The translations under genes and the position numbers were made by a program. The notes below the pieces were generated by a model. That model ran no database searches. It was not told the origin of the DNA and was given only the letters and a program-made list of their open reading frames with translations. Positions 24,342-33,115 of a DNA stretch of 64,000 nt are shown piece by piece. The stretch is from the NCBI GenBank assembly GCA_030041475.1, contig JASHNU010000092.1, forward strand, positions 62,001 through 126,000, read 5' to 3'. The DNA is from Candidatus Sulfotelmatobacter sp. GTDB lineage: Bacteria; Acidobacteriota; Terriglobia; Terriglobales; Acidobacteriaceae. Each line of letters starts with the position of its first letter. Position 1 is the stretch's first letter.

Positions 24342-25022
24342 TCAATGCTGGGCGGGTGGTGTAGTGCTGGGATTGCTGTCCGTGCCCTCCAACTTCGCGA
24401 TATCCCGCAACAATTGTTTGACGCACAGGTCGGCCACGTCGGCGCTGGCTCCCTTATACTTCGCGCCTTTGCTTTCTTGAGTTGTCGTCCAGATCACGTC
24501 CCCGTCCGGATTTACCAGCCGAATCGAGATGCGCGCCCGATCAACAGTCTCGGTGTTCACGGAGCTGTCGCTCGTGCCCATGTGCCTTGCGACGAACCCT
24601 CCACTGGACGAACCGGAAACTGAGCCATTTCCATTCACGACGGTACCGCTGAGCTCGCCGTGGGATCCGCCGGCTGCGCCACCGACAGAGGTAGACTCAC
24701 CGAAAGCATGGAGCTCCTGCGAACTCTTCTCCAAGGCCACTCCCTTGAGCACCGCGTCCGCTCGTTCTCTGTTCTCGGTGACCTTGAAGCGCTTCGTCGA
24801 AACGAGAGATGAAACGATCATGGATTGGAGTTCTTTCGACACAATGTCTTCGCCAAAGTTATCGACGTAGATGCGTTTTACCTTGAGCAAAGCCATGGGG
24901 TCATCTATATCACCCGCATCCTGCGCGGCCTGGGTGGAAGTGGGCGGAGCGGAGTCCGTGTGCGATTGAGGATCTGGCGTCGCCTGAAACATGAAGCATG
25001 CGAGAAGCAATTCTATGATCAC
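24342..25022 (-). CDS. Secreted CsgG/FlgO-like protein
   Basis: This 226-residue protein starts with a short hydrophobic export signal (IIELLLACFMFQA). The mature part has VKRIYVDNFGEDIVSKELQS, SSLVSTKRFKVTENRERADAVLKG, a Gly/Ser-rich insertion at about 110-145, and ISIRLVNPDGDVIWTTTQES. That series (small-subunit strand, then SKRFKVxExxxxADxxLxG) is the theme of CsgG/FlgO/TolB-N-like periplasmic domains. Function unknown. The start is GTG at 25022 with GGGAGGAG just upstream. It lies 1 bp after the stop of the gene at 25024, so the two are co-transcribed. Confidence 0.65.
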   Translation of the reverse strand: MIIELLLACFMFQATPDPQSHTDSAPPTSTQAAQDAGDIDDPMALLKVKRIYVDNFGEDIVSKELQSMIVSSLVSTKRFKVTENRERADAVLKGVALEKSSQELHAFGESTSVGGAAGGSHGELSGTVVNGNGSVSGSSSGGFVARHMGTSDSSVNTETVDRARISIRLVNPDGDVIWTTTQESKGAKYKGASADVADLCVKQLLRDIAKLEGTDSNPSTTPPAQH

Positions 25023-25023
25023 T

Positions 25024-25494
25024 CTATGCTCCTCCCATGCCGCTCTTTCGCGCCTCGTCGTCCTGATAGTCGACTTTTCTACCTGTCCTTGCTTCTAGGG
25101 TCACGAGCGTAACCCGCACAATTGACTTCCCTAGCTCGAAAACTGCGGCATGTTGCTGGTCCTTCTCGTCCTTCCAGCCGACGGTCAGGAAATGCTTCCT
25201 CTTCTTCGAAAGAAGGAGCCACGGACTCACCGCGATCGCGAGTCCGACCCTGCGGCCCGCTTTCTGCCCGTATTCCAGGTCATTAACCTGGTCGTAGGGT
25301 ATCGCCAAGTTACCGTCCTTATATTCAAAAACGAACTTCTTGTCATCTTTCGCCGAGGACATTCCCTCGGTACCTTCTTTTATCTGGTTCTCGGTTCCTC
25401 CTATGTAAGCCGTCTTGTCGCCTCCCAGCCCGGCAAATGCGACGAAGTCCAGCGCCAACAAGCACACTAATACGGCGGCGATAGAGCGCTTCAT
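25024..25494 (-). CDS. Secreted protein of unknown function
   Basis: This 156-residue protein has a signal peptide (IAAVLVCLLALDFVAFAG). The mature part has TAYIGGTENQIKEGTEGMSS, FEYKDGNLAIPYDQVNDLEYGQKAGRR written as a PH-like or GRAM-like beta pattern, a hydrophobic VGLAIAVSPWLLLSKK, and LTVGWKDEKDQQHAAVFEL. The combination resembles acidobacterial secreted proteins with a PH-like fold; no function is assigned. A clear Shine-Dalgarno (AGGAG) precedes the ATG. It is first in a two-gene operon with the CsgG-like gene. Confidence 0.6.
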   Translation of the reverse strand: MKRSIAAVLVCLLALDFVAFAGLGGDKTAYIGGTENQIKEGTEGMSSAKDDKKFVFEYKDGNLAIPYDQVNDLEYGQKAGRRVGLAIAVSPWLLLSKKRKHFLTVGWKDEKDQQHAAVFELGKSIVRVTLVTLEARTGRKVDYQDDEARKSGMGGA

Positions 25495-25754
25495 CTCCGT
25501 TCTCCTAACTCAAAATTGGGGGAAGCCAACGCAACGAAATATAGCTCCGTCGACAGAGCGGCGCAATACTCAAGGCGGTTCTTTGCTGCATTTGCCGCCG
25601 TGTGATCCCGACCGTAAGGCTGCTCCCTTTTGTTTTCCCATATTCTTCCAATCTCTTCTTGCGGATCCGCTTGACACCACACTTTGCCGGAGGATAATAG
25701 CCTAATTCCAGGCTTCGGCTTCCCCAACTCACATTTCCCGCTTGGAGGTGCGTC

Positions 25755-26594
25755 ATGCGAAGAAGCGCGTGTCTGGCCGTGGCTCTCTTTTGTTCTGTAG
25801 TTTTGGCGCGTCCCGCCGTTTCGCAAAAAGCGAGCTCGGACTCTGCCGACAAACCGCGCGTCTTCATCACCGACAGCCAGTCGTGGGATATGTCTGCCTA
25901 CAGTGGCGGAGGAGCCGGCGGAGGCGGTTCTATGGCGCGCGGCGGCGCGCGCCCGCAGACCGCTGAAATCATCAAGACGTTCGGGGAACGTTGCCCACAG
26001 GTCGTGACCAACAACATTCAGACGAAAGCGGACTACATCGTCATATTGGATCACGAAGGGGGAAAGAGCTTCGTTCGTCACAAGAACAAAGTAGCTGTGT
26101 TTGCCCGCGTGACTGGCGATTCCGTGGTCAGCAAATCCACGCTCTCACTCGGTGGATCGGTGCAGGATGCGTGTGAAGCGATTACGAAGGACTGGGCGGA
26201 ACACGGAGCCTCCATGCGCGCGGCGAGTGCAGCCGCAGCGGCGCCGGTTGCAGCGGCGCCGGTTGCAGCAGCGCCGGTCGCGGCGCAGTCCGCGGCCCCT
26301 CCCCCAATTGGGGCTCCGGCTGCAAAAGATCCGCCGGCTCAATTTCCTGCGGCTCAGCCCGCTCAAACGCCTGCAAGCGGCAAGATTTCAATCGTATCAA
26401 GCCCAGATGGCGCCGACATCGAAATCGATGGCAGCTTCGTCGGCAACACTCCTTCTGACCTACAAGTCGCCGATGGCGATCACATCATCAGGGTAAAGAA
26501 GCCTGGCTTCAAAGACTGGGAGCGGCAAATGAAAATCAGCGCCGGCAGCAACGTGCATTTGAACGCCGAACTCGAAAAGCTACCCTCCCAGTAG
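25755..26594 (+). CDS. Secreted PEGA-domain protein
   Basis: This 279-residue protein has a signal peptide (CLAVALFCSVVLARPAVS). The N-terminal domain has RVFITDSQSWDMSAYSGGG, AEIIKTFGERCPQV and KADYIVILDHEGG, again a CsgG/LptE-like series comparable to the product at 24342. A linker of AAAPV repeats follows (from a 15-bp tandem repeat), then a PEGA domain at about 208-279 (ISIVSSPDGADIEIDGSFVG, PSDLQVADGDHIIRVKKPG). PEGA domains are periplasmic beta-sandwiches found with surface or S-layer proteins. GGAGG 7 nt before the ATG is a good ribosome-binding site. Confidence 0.75.
   Translation: MRRSACLAVALFCSVVLARPAVSQKASSDSADKPRVFITDSQSWDMSAYSGGGAGGGGSMARGGARPQTAEIIKTFGERCPQVVTNNIQTKADYIVILDHEGGKSFVRHKNKVAVFARVTGDSVVSKSTLSLGGSVQDACEAITKDWAEHGASMRAASAAAAAPVAAAPVAAAPVAAQSAAPPPIGAPAAKDPPAQFPAAQPAQTPASGKISIVSSPDGADIEIDGSFVGNTPSDLQVADGDHIIRVKKPGFKDWERQMKISAGSNVHLNAELEKLPSQ
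26235..26279 (+). repeat. 15-bp tandem repeat, three copies, coding
   Basis: GCAGCGGCGCCGGTT occurs at 26235-26249 and 26250-26264 exactly and at 26265-26279 with two changes. It encodes the AAAPV linker of the PEGA protein. Confidence 0.8.
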
Positions 26595-26732
26595 TGCAAT
26601 TACTTTGAAGGAGCACGGCTTTCGCGCCGCAGAAGCCGCATTTGGCGTCAAAACTGCGGTGTAACCCGCGCCGCTTGCATTTCCGGAAAAAATGCGGATA
26701 ATGAGCGTTCCTCTTCCCCCAGAGGAGGCTCC

Positions 26733-29153
26733 GTGTTGTTTCTCTTCCGCGCCCGCCACGCCGCCGCAGTGGTGTCTCCCACCAAAGTTATATCTGCGCT
26801 TGCCGCGCTCATTTCTGCGGCCGTGCTTCTCTACGCTCATGTGGCTTACGCACAGACTGCCGCGCCCAGCCCGAACTCCGATCCCACATATCAGGCCTTG
26901 CGCAATCTGACACTGAGCGGCGAAGCCGTCAGCGTCAGCAACTTCGAGTTGACGCGCGATGCCGGAAAATTCCGCCTCCGCTCCGGCACGGTCTGCTTTA
27001 CTCCGCCAGTCGAAGGCAAAGTGACAGGCGCGGTATTCACCGGCGACGGCAGTTTCTTCCTCGACCCTCCTTCGGACGCCGAGCGCAAGAGCCTCAAGCT
27101 CCTTACCAAAGAAGACGAATTCAACGAGAAATTCGAGCATCTGGTCCTGCGTTTCACCGACTCAACCTATGAAGACATCAAGAAAGCCGGCACTCCCACG
27201 ACGAGCGGTTGCGACACCGGGTTGCTGAAAGACAGTCAGAACACCACCCGCCATAAGCTCAAGAAAAACCTTGAACTGCGCCTGCTGGAGGAAGTGCTCA
27301 GCCCCGAGCCGCGCGATTTCTTCATCGCCTTTATCCACGGCAAGCGTTACAACGACAAGGAGATTTTCGAGATCGATCCCGATTGGGGCTCGAACCAGGT
27401 TAGCTTCCGCACGTACGACGAAATGAAATGGGGCGAGTGGGCTTCGTTCAGCCTTTCGCACGAAGGCAGGAAGCATTCAGCGGATAAACCATACAAGATC
27501 GAGCACCAGCAGCTCGACACAACATTTGAGAAGTCCGGCAGCCTCTCGGGAAAGGCGACCACTACGCTGGTGACGCACCGCGACGGCCTGCGCGTCATCC
27601 CGTTCAGCCTGTTTCGACCTTTGCGCGTGCAGAGCGTAACCGCCGACGGGCAAGCCTTGTCGTTCATTCAGGAAGACAAGAACGACGACGGCGACTTCGC
27701 CGTCATCCTGCCCAGAGCAGTCGCGGCGCGCGACATCTGCAACATTACGACAACCTATGCTGGAAAAGAGGCCGTCAGTAACGAGGGTGGCGGAAATTAC
27801 TTTCCCGTGGCCCGCGATGATTGGTATCCCAACAATCCCGGTGCTCGCCTTGGCGAATACGCAACTTACGACATGACCTTCCGCATTCCCAAAAGCCTGA
27901 AAATGGCGGCCACCGGTACGCTCGTCAGCGAGAGCGACGAAGGCGGGCAGAACGTCAGCGTTTGGAAAAGTGAGGCTCCGCAAACCGTCGCCGGTTTCAG
28001 CTTCGGCAAGTTCAAAGAGGAACAGGCCAAGCTCACCGATCCTGAGTATTTCATCCAGTCCTTCGCCAATCCGGATCCGCCGGATTGGGTGGATCTGCTG
28101 AAGTTAGGCGGCATGCCAGGCATGGAAACGACTTCGCTTAACAAGAAAGCTCTTGCCGAAGCCGAACTCGCGGTGCCGCTCTATACGAGGTTCTTCGGCC
28201 CTCCCCTGTTCAAGCATCTGCAACTCACTCAGCAAACATCCTGCGCTTTTGGCCAGTCGTGGCCGGAGCTGGTTTGGATTCCCATGTGCTATTACTTCGA
28301 TGAGACCGTCCGCCATTCCTTCCGGCTGGATTGGGGAGACCGAGGCTACTGGAAGGTCGTGACGCCGCACGAAATTGCCCACCAGTGGTGGGGCAACACT
28401 GTGGGCTTCAGCGCCGGCCGCGACCAGTGGATGAGCGAAGGCTTTGCCGATATGTCGGCATCGCTTTACCTCACGATGATCGAGAAGGACCCGAAGAAGT
28501 TCATCAAATTCTGGAACGACGAGCGCGAGTTGTTGTTAGAGCGGGATGCCCAGGGCTTTCGCGCCATCGACGCCGGTCCTCTGACCATGGGCTACCGCGC
28601 GAGTAACTCACGAACGGGATTCGACACCACTCGCCGGCTCATTTATCCCAAGGGTGCATACATTCTCCACATGATCCGCTTCATGATGTGGAGTAACCAG
28701 ACTGCCGAAGAGCGTTTCAAGGAGACCATGCAGGATTTCGTCAAGACCTACTCGGGAAGGTCTGCTACTACAGAAGATTTCAAGGCCATGATCGAAAAAC
28801 ACATGACCCGCGAAATGGACATGGAAGGCGACCACAAGATGGACTGGTTCTTCAACGAATACGTCTACGGCACGCAGTTGCCTTCGTATCAGTTCAACGC
28901 CACTTTTGACACAGGCGCCGACGGCAACGTTGTGATGAGTTTTAAGGTCACGCAATCCGGCGTGGACGACAAATTTCGTATGCTGGTTCCGATTTACGTG
29001 GAGATGGCGGACGGGAAAACGGTCTTTCTCGGGCGGGCGCGCATGGCCGGCAATACTTCGGTGGAGCAGAAAGTTACACTGAAGGGATGGAAGACGCCGC
29101 CGCGGCGGGCATTGATCAACTACTACGACGACGTTCTTGCATCGCCCAACTGA
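26733..29153 (+). CDS. M1-family zinc aminopeptidase, secreted
   Basis: This 806-residue exported peptidase has a signal sequence (ISALAALISAAVLLYAHVAYA). The zinc site HEIAHQWWGN near residue 546 and the third ligand in MSEGFADM complete HExxHx18E. A Tyr-bearing segment (TRRLIYPKGAYILHMIR) follows at the usual distance. The GxMEN exopeptidase motif is not obvious, so specificity could differ from classical aminopeptidase N. The N-terminal 400 residues are beta-rich and non-standard. It probably digests peptides in the periplasm. Start: GTG at 26733 after AGAGGAGGCTCC, an excellent ribosome-binding site. Confidence 0.85.
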   Translation: MLFLFRARHAAAVVSPTKVISALAALISAAVLLYAHVAYAQTAAPSPNSDPTYQALRNLTLSGEAVSVSNFELTRDAGKFRLRSGTVCFTPPVEGKVTGAVFTGDGSFFLDPPSDAERKSLKLLTKEDEFNEKFEHLVLRFTDSTYEDIKKAGTPTTSGCDTGLLKDSQNTTRHKLKKNLELRLLEEVLSPEPRDFFIAFIHGKRYNDKEIFEIDPDWGSNQVSFRTYDEMKWGEWASFSLSHEGRKHSADKPYKIEHQQLDTTFEKSGSLSGKATTTLVTHRDGLRVIPFSLFRPLRVQSVTADGQALSFIQEDKNDDGDFAVILPRAVAARDICNITTTYAGKEAVSNEGGGNYFPVARDDWYPNNPGARLGEYATYDMTFRIPKSLKMAATGTLVSESDEGGQNVSVWKSEAPQTVAGFSFGKFKEEQAKLTDPEYFIQSFANPDPPDWVDLLKLGGMPGMETTSLNKKALAEAELAVPLYTRFFGPPLFKHLQLTQQTSCAFGQSWPELVWIPMCYYFDETVRHSFRLDWGDRGYWKVVTPHEIAHQWWGNTVGFSAGRDQWMSEGFADMSASLYLTMIEKDPKKFIKFWNDERELLLERDAQGFRAIDAGPLTMGYRASNSRTGFDTTRRLIYPKGAYILHMIRFMMWSNQTAEERFKETMQDFVKTYSGRSATTEDFKAMIEKHMTREMDMEGDHKMDWFFNEYVYGTQLPSYQFNATFDTGADGNVVMSFKVTQSGVDDKFRMLVPIYVEMADGKTVFLGRARMAGNTSVEQKVTLKGWKTPPRRALINYYDDVLASPN

Positions 29154-29206
29154 GTTACCGAGCCTGAATGGACGAGCCTGGGTTGCGGAGCTAGAGACAA
29201 GCCTCC

Positions 29207-29243
29207 AAGAAAAAATCAGGAGAGCACCGTGTGCTCCCCTGAT
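29207..29243 (-). terminator. Rho-independent terminator of the gene at 29293
   Basis: On the minus strand ATCAGGGGAGCAC and GTGCTCTCCTGAT form a 13-bp stem (one G-U pair) with a 3-nt loop, followed by TTTTTTC. It lies 50 bp after the stop of the minus-strand gene and could also halt the convergent M1 gene. Confidence 0.8.
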
Positions 29244-29292
29244 CTGATCCGAATTCGTTTTTCGAAATTCTCTTTCTAACTGTGCCTCGATT

Positions 29293-29676
29293 CTACTTGC
29301 TGGATCCGCCCATCACTCCATCGGACCCGCCGAGATCGAGCGCATACTTCTTGCCATTGAAACGGACGCCGGCAACCGTGCTGGCGCCGTTCTCGGTAGT
29401 GGTAAACACGACCGAGTCGCCAGCCGCTGGCTTCTCCAAGTCAACTAGCTTGGCCTGTACCTTGGCCACCACATTCTTGCCCTTCAACACGCTCACTTCC
29501 ACGTTCGGGCCGGCGCCGTCCCACTCCAGCTTGTAGTCGCCGGCATTCAGCTTGGTTCCGCTGATGGTGGCCGGATTGCTCAACTGCAGATTGGCCTTCG
29601 TGGCTGCGAATGCACTCGAGGCCAGCAACAGAGCTGCCCCCATGACCAGACTCTTCGAAACTGTCGCGAACTTCAT
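29293..29676 (-). CDS. Small secreted beta-rich protein
   Basis: This 127-residue protein has a textbook signal peptide ending AFA (SLVMGAALLLASSAFA). The mature part has KLNAGDYKLEWDGAGPNVEV, VLKGKNVVAKVQAKLV, SVVFTTTENGASTVAGVRFNGKKYALDLG and a Gly/Ser tail. LNAGDYKLEWDGTGP-type proteins are numerous in acidobacterial genomes; none has an established function that I can name. GGAGC upstream of the ATG is the ribosome-binding site, and a strong terminator follows the gene, so it is probably an abundant single-gene transcript. Confidence 0.65.
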   Translation of the reverse strand: MKFATVSKSLVMGAALLLASSAFAATKANLQLSNPATISGTKLNAGDYKLEWDGAGPNVEVSVLKGKNVVAKVQAKLVDLEKPAAGDSVVFTTTENGASTVAGVRFNGKKYALDLGGSDGVMGGSSK

Positions 29677-30260
29677 AGCTGCTCCTTTTTCTTTCCCGAA
29701 TTTGCGTCGGGAAGCGGTTGGGGCGGCCCGGCTCGCGACAACGCCAGAAAACTCTTGTGTTTTCCCGCGAATCGCCTACAATGCTGCCGCTGGGGTTGAG
29801 CAGACAGGCCCCGAGCCTGTCTGCCACGATGGGGGTTTTCTCACCTGGGCCGCCAAACCGAGTGTGAGAGAATCCCCAAACCCCGCAAGATATCTCGTAA
29901 ACGGGATCTCGTAATCAAGACGTTCAGATCACCTCTCACTGAGCGTCCCATCGCTGCATTTATCTACGCAGGTGCCTTTCAGAAAGTTCCCGGCAGTGCG
30001 GTATGTGTTTACATTTTCTTGGACGTACTTCTCCGCGTTCCGGTAGCAAGAAATTCGTGCCCAGCGCGTTCTACGAAAGAAATACGGATATGTGAAACAA
30101 CGAAGATGTGTTTTGTAAGAAGACTTTACAAAACACACCGGCAGCATAGAGTCCATGGACCCGAATGTGAGGGATTGGCGACAGTAGCGTGCTATTCAGC
30201 GATAGGTGGGTATCCACATCTCGCTTCTTTGACAAGACGTGGGTTCTTGACGAACCAGTT
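29677..30260. other. 584-bp region without a confident gene
   Basis: It holds a 10-bp stem (GCAGACAGGC/GCCTGTCTGC, 29800-29824) and a 12-bp perfect palindrome at 30107-30137. The DNA at 29990-30160 is notably AT-rich. On the minus strand a 75-codon frame (29929-30156) ends YRTAGNFLKGTCVDKCSDG, which looks protein-like and may be the remnant of a small secreted Cys protein; it is not called as a gene. Confidence 0.4.
30107..30137. other. 12-bp perfect palindrome with 7-nt loop
   Basis: TGTGTTTTGTAA (30107-30118) and TTACAAAACACA (30126-30137). It is AT-rich and in non-coding DNA; it could be an operator, a terminator stem or a repeat relic. Confidence 0.6.
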
Positions 30261-31130
30261 CTAGTCCGCGTCGCCGTGTTGCCGCGACACTGACCAGATC
30301 GCCGCTTGATCCTTCTCGAACGGATAGACGTGCACCATCCAGTTGAAGACGATGGGAATGAATCTTCCGCCGGCCGCGTCGCATGCTTCTTGCGTAGCAA
30401 TCGATCCCTTCAGACCAAACAGCGCATTCGGGCCCAGCATCTTCTCCATTCTCTCCTTGATGGGCATGTCCGCCGGAGGCCGGCAGAAGTTCACGTGCTC
30501 GTGCCATTGCGCCACGCTCAGCGGGATGCGCTCGTCCAGTTTATCTTCGGTCAGTCGCTTCGGCGCCGTGTACATCACGCCAATCAGTTTGTAGTCGTCG
30601 CCGTGCTTCTCGTAAAGGAGCGAGGTTGGATGCTCCGGGTTGAAATGCCAGAACGCCTCTCGGCCGTAGCGGTAATTGGTGAAGTGATACATCTTCTGCG
30701 GAACGTTGGGCAGGAAGATTTCGAAACCGTCGGCCAATGCCGCATGATAATCCATGTACTTCTCTGACGCCTGGAGCGCTTCTTCAACGACTTTCTGCGC
30801 CCGCTCCGCATCGCCCGGCTTCGCTGGCCGCAACGCCGTCATCTTCATGTGTGGGCCCATATCCATATGGCCTTCCATGGAGTGCATCGCGTGAGCGCTG
30901 GCGTCAGTGTCAGCGTCCTTGTCGTTGTCCATCGCCATGCCCTTCATGTTCGACTTGTCGTGCCCCGACATGTCCATACCCGGCGTGGGTTGCTGTGCTG
31001 AAGACGGTGCCGAAGGTGACGCGGAAGCAGGTGCGGACGACGGCGCGCTGTCGGCTGGAGCGTTCTGCGCCGGTCCCCATGCAATGCTTCCGAGCACAAT
31101 AACGGCGAAGATTACGAAACGAGAATGCAT
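30261..31130 (-). CDS. Secreted Met/His-rich protein, possible metal binding
   Basis: This 289-residue protein has a signal peptide (FVIFAVIVLGSIAWGPAQ), an Ala/Pro/Ser linker, and a Met/His/Asp stretch at about 50-95 with GMDMSGHDKSNMKGMAMDN and HMDMGPHMKM, like those of periplasmic copper-handling proteins. The conserved C-terminal domain has LPNVPQKMYHFTNYRYG, PTSLLYEKHGDDYKLIGVMY, WHEHVNFCRPP and GRFIPIVFNWMVHVYPFE. Copper or other soft-metal binding is inferred from composition only. The ATG at 31130 has a GGGGG run 7 nt upstream; a longer frame to 31196 lacks support. It is likely periplasmic and monocistronic. Confidence 0.65.
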   Translation of the reverse strand: MHSRFVIFAVIVLGSIAWGPAQNAPADSAPSSAPASASPSAPSSAQQPTPGMDMSGHDKSNMKGMAMDNDKDADTDASAHAMHSMEGHMDMGPHMKMTALRPAKPGDAERAQKVVEEALQASEKYMDYHAALADGFEIFLPNVPQKMYHFTNYRYGREAFWHFNPEHPTSLLYEKHGDDYKLIGVMYTAPKRLTEDKLDERIPLSVAQWHEHVNFCRPPADMPIKERMEKMLGPNALFGLKGSIATQEACDAAGGRFIPIVFNWMVHVYPFEKDQAAIWSVSRQHGDAD

Positions 31131-31288
31131 TTGGAATCCCCCACTTTCATCTGATACTAACCCGTATGCCGGAGCAATGTCTCGGTTACCTGCCATTACG
31201 GCGGTAATCGAAAATTATTTCTTACGCGCGCGGTTGCTAAAAACAAGAAAATTTCCCGCCCTATTGCTCAACCGGAGCGTCTGACGAC

Positions 31289-31753
31289 CTACTGCAGTGG
31301 CGCCGACACATGTTCGTGGACAATCAACCACTTGCCGTCTTCGTTCTCGAAAACCACCGTCCAGCGGAAATTTCCCATCTCTATTTTCCCCGCCGTCGTC
31401 GTCATCTGTTCGGCGACCGTTGCCGTGGCCCACACCAGGTCGCCATGCGGATGAATCACGGCATCGTCGTTCACGGTGAATCTTGCGCTCTTGTAGCCGG
31501 CCACCACGCCCTTGACACCTTTCTCATATTCGTCCCAGCTGCCGTATTTCAGGGGTGCAATGTCGAAAAACGTGTGTGGCCCCGTCGCGTAGAACTTGGC
31601 TACGTTTGCCGTATCCAGAGTTGCCCAGCCGTCCCATATCTTCTGCAGGTAGGCCTTGTCTGGAGCAGGAACGGCAGATTTTTTCGACTGTGCCGTCACA
31701 ACGACCGCTGCAATCATCAGACACAGGAAAACAGTGGACACTCGTTTGAGCAT
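31289..31753 (-). CDS. Secreted SnoaL/NTF2-like (DUF4440) protein
   Basis: This 154-residue protein has a signal peptide (VSTVFLCLMIAAVVVTAQS). The NTF2-like domain contains KAYLQKIWDGWATLDTANVAKFY, HTFFDIAPLKYGSWDEYEKG, ARFTVNDDAVIHPHGDLVWATATV and a closing WTVVFENEDGKWLIVHEHVS. It shares its fold and its WKIVHEH-type ending with the protein at 18530. Ligand and role are unknown. The ATG at 31753 is preceded by GGGAGGA, a strong ribosome-binding site, which rules out the longer frame starting at 31804. Confidence 0.75.
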   Translation of the reverse strand: MLKRVSTVFLCLMIAAVVVTAQSKKSAVPAPDKAYLQKIWDGWATLDTANVAKFYATGPHTFFDIAPLKYGSWDEYEKGVKGVVAGYKSARFTVNDDAVIHPHGDLVWATATVAEQMTTTAGKIEMGNFRWTVVFENEDGKWLIVHEHVSAPLQ

Positions 31754-31921
31754 TCGATTTTCCTCCCGGGAATTTTGGGCGGAATTCTCGCACACCAGGC
31801 ACAAAACGCCAAAACCTCTAGATCCGTCTTATGGATCCACGGCGTTTCAGAGCGACGGCGCGGCTCAGATTCGTTGAAGTTGTGGCACACTTCGATCTGG
31901 CAAGCCACAACCGGGAACTGG

Positions 31922-31927
31922 TAGTAT
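31922..31927 (+). promoter_or_regulatory. -10 element for a leaderless ruvB transcript
   Basis: TAGTAT, 7 nt before the GTG start of ruvB, which lacks a Shine-Dalgarno sequence. Confidence 0.45.
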
Positions 31928-31934
31928 CGCGCCA

Positions 31935-32984
31935 GTGGCTACCGCGAAGAACTCCAACCTGAACTGTAACCGCGAGCGCCTGGTGTCGGGCGCGCCAGTC
32001 GAGGACGATTCTTCCTTTGAGTTGAAGCTGCGGCCGCAACGGCTGGGCGAGTTCATCGGCCAGAACAAGGTGAAAGAGAATCTGGCCGTGGCCATCGAGG
32101 CAGCGCGTTCCCGGGGCGAAGCTCTGGACCATGTGCTGCTCTACGGTCCTCCCGGGCTGGGCAAGACCACGCTCGCCAACATTATCGCCAACGAACTGGG
32201 CGTGCATTTTCAGCCGACCGCCGCGCCCCTGCTGCAGATCAAGGGCGACCTAACGGCGATCATTACCAACCTGCAGGAAAAACAGGTTCTGTTCGTCGAC
32301 GAAATTCACCGTCTTCAACCGGTCCTGGAAGAATTGCTCTACTCCGCCCTCGAAGATTACAAGCTCGACATCATCATCGGGCAGGGGCCGGCGGCGCGCA
32401 CCCACACGCTCGCGGTGAAGCCGTTCACGTTTGTCGGCGCAACCACGCGCGCTGGTCTGATTTCCTCGCCGTTGCGGGCACGTTTCGGCATTGTGCTGCG
32501 CCTGGAGTTTTACACTCCCGATGATCTGCAGATCATCGTCGATCGTTCTGCGCAAATCCTCGGCGTTGCCATCGACGACGACGGCGCGCGGGAAATTGCG
32601 GGTCGCTCCCGCGGCACGCCGCGAATTGCAAATCGCCTTCTACGCCGCGTGCGCGACTACGCACAAGTGCGCGGAGCCGGCAAAATCGATGCGCCCACGG
32701 CGAAGGCTGCCCTCGAAATGCTGGAAGTCGATCAGTATGGTTTCGACGAGGTTGACCGGCGTCTGCTGCTGACGATTATCGAAAAATACCAAGGCGGACC
32801 GGTCGGCGTGAACACTTTGGCCGCCGTGCTGGCCGAGGAGCCTGACGCCATTGAAGAGATCTACGAACCCTTCCTCATGCAAATCGGATTCCTGAACCGC
32901 ACTCCGCGCGGCCGGGTCGCCACGCAATTAGCCTACGAGCATTTCAAGATCACGCCCAACCGCCGGCAAGCGTCGCTGTTCTAG
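31935..32984 (+). CDS. ruvB: Holliday junction branch-migration ATPase RuvB
   Basis: This 349-residue AAA+ motor drives branch migration with RuvA at Holliday junctions. Walker A is [14 protein letters not shown] near residue 70, Walker [10 protein letters not shown] near 121, sensor 1 FVGATTRAG, and the arginine-rich sensor 2 segment [17 protein letters not shown]. The C-terminal winged helix includes [13 protein letters not shown] and RTPRGRVAT. Length is normal. The GTG start matches the family N-terminus, has no ribosome-binding site, and lies 7 nt after TAGTAT. ruvA and ruvC are not adjacent. Confidence 0.95.
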   Translation: MATAKNSNLNCNRERLVSGAPVEDDSSFELKLRPQRLGEFIGQNKVKENLAVAIEAARSRGEALDHVLLYGPPGLGKTTLANIIANELGVHFQPTAAPLLQIKGDLTAIITNLQEKQVLFVDEIHRLQPVLEELLYSALEDYKLDIIIGQGPAARTHTLAVKPFTFVGATTRAGLISSPLRARFGIVLRLEFYTPDDLQIIVDRSAQILGVAIDDDGAREIAGRSRGTPRIANRLLRRVRDYAQVRGAGKIDAPTAKAALEMLEVDQYGFDEVDRRLLLTIIEKYQGGPVGVNTLAAVLAEEPDAIEEIYEPFLMQIGFLNRTPRGRVATQLAYEHFKITPNRRQASLF

Positions 32985-33115
32985 CGCACGTTGCTCCAGC
33001 GCATCTTGTTCGGCAATCCGGATAACATCTTTTTCCTGTTTTGTCAGGCCCCGCAGTGGTGTATCTTGCTCAATTCCTATTTTTGCCTAACGGCGAGGAT
33101 TGGGCGAGGGCGGGC

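Noticed and set aside
26235-26279. Short tandem repeat considered as a CRISPR-like array
   Set aside because: The 15-bp units are directly adjacent without spacers and lie in the coding linker of the PEGA protein.
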